Assembly (NCBI RefSeq): GCF_024171995.1
Contig: NZ_JAMTCT010000020.1
Coordinates: 51,249-115,248 of the forward strand
Length of the DNA stretch: 64,000 bases
From: Promicromonospora umidemergens
GTDB lineage: Bacteria; Actinomycetota; Actinomycetes; Actinomycetales; Cellulomonadaceae
Direction of reading: 5' to 3'
In this document: piece by piece, positions 59,800 through 64,000 of the stretch
How the letters are laid out: each line of letters begins with the position of its first letter
Numbering within the stretch: position 1 is the stretch's first letter
The notes under the pieces: generated by a model
Seen by the model: the letters and a program-made list of their open reading frames with translations, nothing else
Database searches by the model: none
What the model was told of the DNA's origin: nothing
Translations under genes and position numbers: made by a program

Positions 59800-61083
59800 C
59801 TACTCCGCGACCTTGCCCTCGATCGCGCGCTCGAAGACGTTCACGTTGTCCTTGTCGTACTTGTAGACGCCGATGAACGCGGACGTCGGGTCGTTCTGCT
59901 CGTTCAGCGGGCCCACACCGGACTGACCCACGTAGTGGATCTCCTCGCCGGCCTCGAGCGCCGCGACGCCCTCCTCGAACGTCGTGACCTCGGTACCGCC
60001 GTCGGCACCGGAGACCGCCTTGATGTTCTCCGAGATGGTCGCGCCGTCGGTGCCCTCACCGCGGACGGCGGCGAGCGCGGCCAGGATGACGGCGTCGTAC
60101 GACTCCGGCCCGTAGGAGTAGTCCGTGAGCTCTTCGCCCTCGTTCTCCTCGTACCAGGCGTTCAGGAGGTCCTTGAAGTCGTCAGGGGCCTGCGCACCGG
60201 GGATCGTGCCGACGACGCCCTCGAGCGTGCCGGGGTCGAAGTCGGGCTCGTACGTCTGCGTGTTGCCGTCGCAGAAGTACGTGGTGCCGCTGAAGTCCCA
60301 GTCCTGCGCCGTCAGCTCGGAGATGATCGCCTTGGTCTCCTCGAAGGCGATGACCGCGATGGCGTCCGGCTTGGCCGCCAGGGCTTCCGTGACGATCGTG
60401 GAGAAGTTGCTCTCACCGGGAGGGAACTCGTCGCCCGCGTCGGAGGCGCCGTAGACGACCTCGCCGCCGCCTGCCTCGACCGCCTCCTGGATGTGGTCGC
60501 GCAGACCGGTGCCGTAGGCCTCGTCCTGCACGATCATGGCCACCTTCTGGTGACCGCCGTCGAGGATCAGCGAACCGAGGGCCGCGCCCTGCACGGTGTC
60601 CGGCGGGGCCGTACGTGCGAAGAAGTCACTCGCACCGGAGAGGTCGGCGGCCGTGTTGGCCGGGGAGACCTGCATGACGCCTGCCTCGGTGAACTGGTCC
60701 ACCACGTTCAGGCTCACCTGTGAGGACGCGGCACCGATGACCACCTGAGCGCCCTTGCTGATCAGGTCGGTCGCCGTCTGCTGGGCGACGCTCGTGTCCG
60801 TCGTGTCGCCGGAGTCGCCCTGCTCCAGGGTGACGTCGTTGCCGAGCACACCGCCGACTGCGTTGATGTCGTCGATCGCCAGACCGACGCCCGCGACCTC
60901 GGGCGGGCCGAGAGAGGCGAGCGTGCCGGTGAGCGGGAGGATGGTGCCGACGATGAGCGGATCCTGCGATGCGGCACCGTCGCCGTCGCCGCCGGACTCC
61001 GTGGTCGTGGAGCAGGCCGCGAGGCCCACGCTGAGGACAGCTGCGATCGCGAGACCGCGCGCCGCCGTGGAACGTCGAATCAT
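59800..61083 (-). CDS. Branched-chain amino-acid type binding lipoprotein
   Basis: A 427-residue LivK/HAAT-family lipoprotein with lipobox GLAAC (Cys24). The first strand region VGTILPLTGTLASLGPPEVA and KGAQVVIGAASSQVSLNVVD match the family. The ligand-backbone site is in NTAADLSGASDFFARTAPPD. Relatives bind branched-chain amino acids, amides or urea. It is the first gene of the second Liv set but is separated from the permease by 319 bases with a hairpin, so it is likely made in excess. Confidence 0.88.
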   Translation of the reverse strand: MIRRSTAARGLAIAAVLSVGLAACSTTTESGGDGDGAASQDPLIVGTILPLTGTLASLGPPEVAGVGLAIDDINAVGGVLGNDVTLEQGDSGDTTDTSVAQQTATDLISKGAQVVIGAASSQVSLNVVDQFTEAGVMQVSPANTAADLSGASDFFARTAPPDTVQGAALGSLILDGGHQKVAMIVQDEAYGTGLRDHIQEAVEAGGGEVVYGASDAGDEFPPGESNFSTIVTEALAAKPDAIAVIAFEETKAIISELTAQDWDFSGTTYFCDGNTQTYEPDFDPGTLEGVVGTIPGAQAPDDFKDLLNAWYEENEGEELTDYSYGPESYDAVILAALAAVRGEGTDGATISENIKAVSGADGGTEVTTFEEGVAALEAGEEIHYVGQSGVGPLNEQNDPTSAFIGVYKYDKDNVNVFERAIEGKVAE

Positions 61084-61159
61084 TCTGCTGTTCCCCTTCG
61101 AGCGGGAGTGAACCTGACGCGGCGAATTGCCTCGTCGTGGCGATGAACGTAGCCACCTT

Positions 61160-61190
61160 GTGTGACACGAGTGTGTCTAGTCCGTCACAC
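61160..61190 (-). promoter_or_regulatory. GTGTGAC/GTCACAC inverted repeat upstream of the binding-protein gene
   Basis: GTGTGAC (61160-61166) and GTCACAC (61184-61190) are inverted copies with a 17-base spacer, 77 bases upstream of the start. The half-site is the box seen upstream of the livH-type gene, so one regulator may control both promoters. TGTGA/TCACA recalls a Crp-type half-site, but the spacing is far too wide for Crp. Confidence 0.45.
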
Positions 61191-61339
61191 CGACCCGATC
61201 GTTACGAGGATGTTACTCACGCGCGCGGCGTCCCAAGAGAGGGGGTGATAACAGGTCTCAAACAGGAAAGAGAATGAGTTGGCGGCGTGCGCGAGGGCCC
61301 GTTCCCGGCCCGCACGGACACCGCCGTCGGTCCCTGGGC

Positions 61340-62194
61340 TCAGCTCCGGAACTGTGTGAACGCTGCGGTCGCCGGGTCGGCGCCGATCCGGCCGTCCTGC
61401 CTGTGCAATGCGTTGATATCTGACATCTGCGCCTCGCTGAGCGAGAACGAGAACAGGTCGATATTGGTCGCCATCCGCTCCGGGTTCACGGACTTCGGGA
61501 TCAGGATCACCCCGTGCTGGACCTGCCAGCGGAGCACCACCTGTCCAGGTGTCACGCCCAGCTCGCTCGCGATGCGGACCACCGCGGGCGCCTCCAGATC
61601 GGCGCCCTGCCCCAGTGGCGAGTACGCCTCGGGGACGATCCCGTGGGCCCGGCTCCGCTCGACCGTCGTGGGCTGCCGGAAGGTCGGGTGAAGCTCGACC
61701 TGGTTGACCGCCGGCACCACGTTCGACTCGCTGACCAGGCGGTCGATGTGCTCGGGCAAGAAGTTGGAGACGCCGATCGCCCGTACCGCGCCGTCGGCCA
61801 GCAGCTTCTCGAAGGCACGCCAGGTCTCTACGTACAGACCGCGGCCGGGCGTCGGCCAGTGGATGAGGTAGAGGTCGACGACGTCGAGGCCGAGCGCCTG
61901 CCGACTGTTCTCGAAGGCCCGCAGGGCGTTCTCGTAGCCCTGATCGCCGTTGCGGAGCTTTGTGGTGACGAAGATTTCCTCGCGCGGGACGCCTGTCGCC
62001 CGGACGGCCGCGCCGACGCCCTCCTCGTTGTAGTAGGCGGCGGCAGTGTCGATGTGCCGGTAGCCGAGCTCGATGGCGGTCTCGACACACGCCTGTGTGC
62101 CGTTGTCGGGCACCTGGAAGACGCCAAGACCAACCTGCGGGATCACTACGCCGTTGTTGAGCGTGACGGACGGGATGTCGGTGACTGGGTTCAT
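61340..62194 (-). CDS. Aldo/keto reductase (2,5-diketo-D-gluconate reductase-like)
   Basis: A 284-residue NADPH-dependent reductase of the AKR5 type. The catalytic tetrad is visible: Asp and Tyr in YRHIDTAAAYYNEEGVG, Lys in FVTTKLRNGDQG and His in DLYLIHWPTP. The cofactor site IPKSVNPERMATNIDLF is intact. It reduces aldehydes, keto-acids or diketogluconate; the true substrate is unknown. ATG 62192-62194 gives the normal N-terminus. It is divergent from the cold-shock gene. Confidence 0.92.
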   Translation of the reverse strand: MNPVTDIPSVTLNNGVVIPQVGLGVFQVPDNGTQACVETAIELGYRHIDTAAAYYNEEGVGAAVRATGVPREEIFVTTKLRNGDQGYENALRAFENSRQALGLDVVDLYLIHWPTPGRGLYVETWRAFEKLLADGAVRAIGVSNFLPEHIDRLVSESNVVPAVNQVELHPTFRQPTTVERSRAHGIVPEAYSPLGQGADLEAPAVVRIASELGVTPGQVVLRWQVQHGVILIPKSVNPERMATNIDLFSFSLSEAQMSDINALHRQDGRIGADPATAAFTQFRS

Positions 62195-62419
62195 GCCAAC
62201 CGTTCTAACACCCCGGTCCCGCACCGTCGACGGCGGCCGAGAACCGGCCCGGAGGGCCCCTCGACACAACTCACTCGAGTTTGATCGGGCTTTCCTTGCG
62301 CAGTGCGGGTAGGGTAGGGGTGTTGCAGTGCCTCGATCGTTCTTCCAAGAGATGACGACGACACCGTGATTACTGCGATCCCGAAGGCCGGGGTCGTCGC
62401 ATCTTGCAAGGAGCAGTAC

Positions 62420-62623
62420 ATGGCATTCGGCACCGTTAAGTGGTTCAACGCCGAGAAGGGCTTCGGGTTCATCGCACCCGAGGACGGTGGGCAGGACGTG
62501 TTCGCCCACTTCAGCGCGATCCAGTCGGACGGCTACCGTTCACTGGAGGAGAACCAGCGCGTCGAGTTCGACGTGAAGCAGGGCCCCAAGGGCCTGCAGG
62601 CGGAGAACATCCGCCCGATCTGA
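62420..62623 (+). CDS. cspA: Cold-shock protein, CspA family
   Basis: A 67-residue OB-fold RNA/ssDNA-binding protein. RNP1 is KGFGFIAP and RNP2 is DVFAHFSAI, both intact, following the usual start [17 protein letters not shown] lies seven bases before ATG 62420-62422. The 225-base gap to the divergent reductase leaves room for the long 5' leader common to csp mRNAs, but I cannot place the promoter; GGGTAGGGTAGGGGTG at 62308-62323 is a tandem feature of unknown meaning. A UUCG-loop hairpin follows. Confidence 0.95.
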   Translation: MAFGTVKWFNAEKGFGFIAPEDGGQDVFAHFSAIQSDGYRSLEENQRVEFDVKQGPKGLQAENIRPI

Positions 62624-62689
62624 TCCCTTCACAAACTTCGCAGCCTCCGCGGTGAGCTCGTCTGAGTTCGTCGCCGGTTGTACGACGTC

Positions 62690-62719
62690 GGCCCGGTCAC
62701 CTTTCGAGGTGGCCGGGCC
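62690..62719 (+). terminator. Hairpin with TTCG loop after cspA
   Basis: GGCCCGGTCACCT (62690-62702) pairs with 62707-62719 around a TTCG tetraloop; the single mismatch is a U-G pair in plus-strand RNA. It is the probable cspA terminator. Confidence 0.75.
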
Positions 62720-62816
62720 TTCGCCATTCCACCCGGAGGCCTGACGGTCCGATCCGGAACCGTTGGACCGCGCCGGGCGTTCCCCACCTGGACCGTCACC
62801 TACGAAGGACGAGATC

Positions 62817-63584
62817 ATGGGCTTCCTCGACCGACTGCTCGGCCGCGAACCACGCGAGCAGATCCCCGGCATGTACCAGGGCAGTAGCGCGCCTCGACAG
62901 CAGTACCAGCAGCAGCCAGGCCAGACCCCCGAGTACGGCACGGCGCCTGTCTACGGCTCTGCCGCGAGCACGGGCCGCAGCGAGGACGAGGTGGCGATCG
63001 AGCGGTACCGCTACCTGCTCCGTACCGCCCCGCCGGACCAGGTGGAGGAGGCGCACGCCGAAGCGTTCGCGCAGCTCACGCCCGAGCAGCGGCGGCAGGT
63101 CCAGGCGCAGCTGAGCGAGACCGTTCCGGCGAACGAGCGCGCGACGTCGGACGAGCCGCGGGACCTGGCCCGTATGGCGACCCGCGCGGAGATGCGTAAC
63201 CCGGGCACGCTCGAGCGGAACTTCGGCTCGAGCCGCGGACCGGGCTTCGGCTCGATGCTCGGTGCGAGCATGCTCGGCACGATCGGTGGCATGGTCATCG
63301 GCTCGGCGGTCGCGGACATGATGTTCGGCGACTCCTTCGGAGACCCGGCCCAGGACTTCGCCGGTGGCGAGGAGGGCGGCGGCGCCGAGGGTGGCGGCGA
63401 GGAAGCGGGCGCCGAGGGTGGCGACCCGGGTGCGGAGGCCGGTAGCGAGCCGGTCGAGGCATCTGGTGCCGACGCGGGCGGCGATGCGGGTGGTGACGCC
63501 GGCGGCGGTTTCTTCGGCGACATGTTCGGTGGCGGCGGAGACTTCGGTGGCGGCGGAGACTTCGGCGGCGGCGGCGAGTTCTGA
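62817..63584 (+). CDS. Gly-rich protein of unknown function
   Basis: A 255-residue protein. It starts MGFLDRLLGREPREQIPGMY and has a Gln/Pro-rich stretch. A helical segment at about residues 60-130 includes ERYRYLLRTAPPDQVEEAHA and FAQLTPEQRRQVQAQLSE. A hydrophobic Gly-rich segment follows at about 150-175 (GASMLGTIGGMVIGSAVADM), then an acidic GGE/GAE tail ending in three FGGGGD-type units. The middle segment could insert in or touch membranes; the tail resembles sticky low-complexity ends. I do not recognise a function. GAAGGACGAG precedes ATG 62817-62819. A kinase-like gene follows within 15 bases or so, possibly coupled. Confidence 0.7.
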   Translation: MGFLDRLLGREPREQIPGMYQGSSAPRQQYQQQPGQTPEYGTAPVYGSAASTGRSEDEVAIERYRYLLRTAPPDQVEEAHAEAFAQLTPEQRRQVQAQLSETVPANERATSDEPRDLARMATRAEMRNPGTLERNFGSSRGPGFGSMLGASMLGTIGGMVIGSAVADMMFGDSFGDPAQDFAGGEEGGGAEGGGEEAGAEGGDPGAEAGSEPVEASGADAGGDAGGDAGGGFFGDMFGGGGDFGGGGDFGGGGEF

Positions 63585-63595
63585 CGATCCCCGAC

Positions 63596-64000
63596 TTGTC
63601 TCGCGGTCCTCGTCTGGCCGCCCACGGAGCCGTTTCCACAGCGCTGTCGCTGTGCAGCGATCGCAGGCTGCGCGAGCTCGTGGATGCCGCCACCCCGATC
63701 GGCTCCGGCATCGGCGGGCAGACGGTCCTGCTGGAGGTCGAGGGAACTCCGGTCTTCGTCAAGCAGGTGCGCGTCACCGATCTTGAGCTCCGGCCGGAGA
63801 ACGTTCGCTCAACGGCTGACCTCTTCGGGCTGCCGATCTTCTGCCACTACGGTGTCGGCACCATCGGCGGCCCGGGGTCCGGAGCCTGGCGGGAGCTGGC
63901 CGCGCAGATCATGACGACCAACTGGGTGATCGCGGGAGACCACGAGGGTTTCCCGTTGATGTACCACTGGCGAGTGCTATCCGACTCGGGCCAGCCACTC
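63596..64000 (+). CDS. Kinase-like protein, N-terminal part (cut by window end)
   Basis: The frame continues to the end of the window. From about base 63656 it reads SDRRLRELVDAATPIGSGIG, then a glycine-loop and lysine strand (GGQTVLLEVEGTPVFVKQVR), then LELRPENVRSTADLFGLPIF, GAWRELAAQIMTTNWVIAGD and GFPLMYHWRVL. The Gly-loop followed by VFVK is like the nucleotide-binding lobe of protein or aminoglycoside kinases, and I recall the same N-terminus in actinobacterial proteins annotated as serine/threonine protein kinases. No ATG is available; TTG 63596 or a GTG at 63680 are candidates, and the real start is uncertain. The C-terminal lobe is outside the window. Confidence 0.6.
   Translation, partial: MSRGPRLAAHGAVSTALSLCSDRRLRELVDAATPIGSGIGGQTVLLEVEGTPVFVKQVRVTDLELRPENVRSTADLFGLPIFCHYGVGTIGGPGSGAWRELAAQIMTTNWVIAGDHEGFPLMYHWRVLSDSGQPL

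Noticed and set aside
61160..61190. A Crp-type operator (TGTGA...TCACA)
   Set aside because: The half-sites are 19 bases apart instead of six, so a Crp dimer would not fit.

Overview
The window is about 64 kb of very GC-rich DNA with dense gene packing, frequent GTG starts, ATGA-type stop/start overlaps and strong GGAGG-like ribosome binding sites. These traits fit an actinobacterium, most likely of the order Micrococcales (for example the Promicromonosporaceae or Cellulomonadaceae). That placement rests on style and gene families, not on a marker gene. I found no rRNA, tRNA, CRISPR array, insertion sequence or phage module. The region reads as ordinary chromosome with accessory islands.

Layout. 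0-6 kb: an NfeD/flotillin membrane-domain pair, an MFS exporter, and two repeat-rich surface proteins, one ending in a sortase-E-type LAETG signal. 6-8 kb: a VIT1/CCC1-type metal transporter with a ferritin-like N-terminus, and an RNase HI-like protein that lacks three of the four catalytic carboxylates. 8-18 kb: a fumarase/PcaB-superfamily lyase, a 46-residue small protein, and a minus-strand operon of a phenol-type hydroxylase, an intradiol (hydroxyquinol-like) dioxygenase and a complete Liv-type ABC importer; this looks like uptake plus ring opening of an aromatic compound. 18-26.8 kb: a histidine phosphatase, a PH-domain membrane protein, a tandem MerR regulator divergent from a DUF6194-like gene, a MOSC protein, a Tat-exported metallophosphatase, an amino-acid permease, NDH-2 and a secreted GH5 glycosidase.

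26.8-34.3 kb is an arsenic island. It runs ArsR-ArsC fusion, CoA-disulfide-reductase/rhodanese flavoprotein, stand-alone ArsC, aquaglyceroporin, then a convergent flavin monooxygenase divergent from a cysteine-type ArsR and a second wHTH-ArsC fusion. No ArsB, Acr3 or ArsA is present, so arsenite exit would have to use the aquaglyceroporin. The DNA-binding domain of the first fusion has no cysteines, and a 13-bp inverted repeat overlaps its own start codon. I regard this island as the most interesting part of the window. A pair of DnaA boxes sits just after it.

34-51 kb: a VOC protein, a uridine-kinase-like protein without a P-loop, a Tricorn-type protease, a methyltransferase with a long His/Gly insertion divergent from an AraC regulator, a polar amino-acid (cystine-type) ABC importer, a Gfo/Idh/MocA oxidoreductase, a secreted M6 metalloprotease, an MFS transporter, a Septum_form-type lipoprotein and a secreted EEP-family protein. 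51-64 kb: oligopeptidase B, threonine aldolase, a second Liv importer whose LivH carries an exported N-terminal domain, an aldo-keto reductase, a cold-shock protein, a Gly-rich protein and the start of a kinase-like gene cut by the window edge. Many transcription units end in long near-perfect palindromes without a T-tract.
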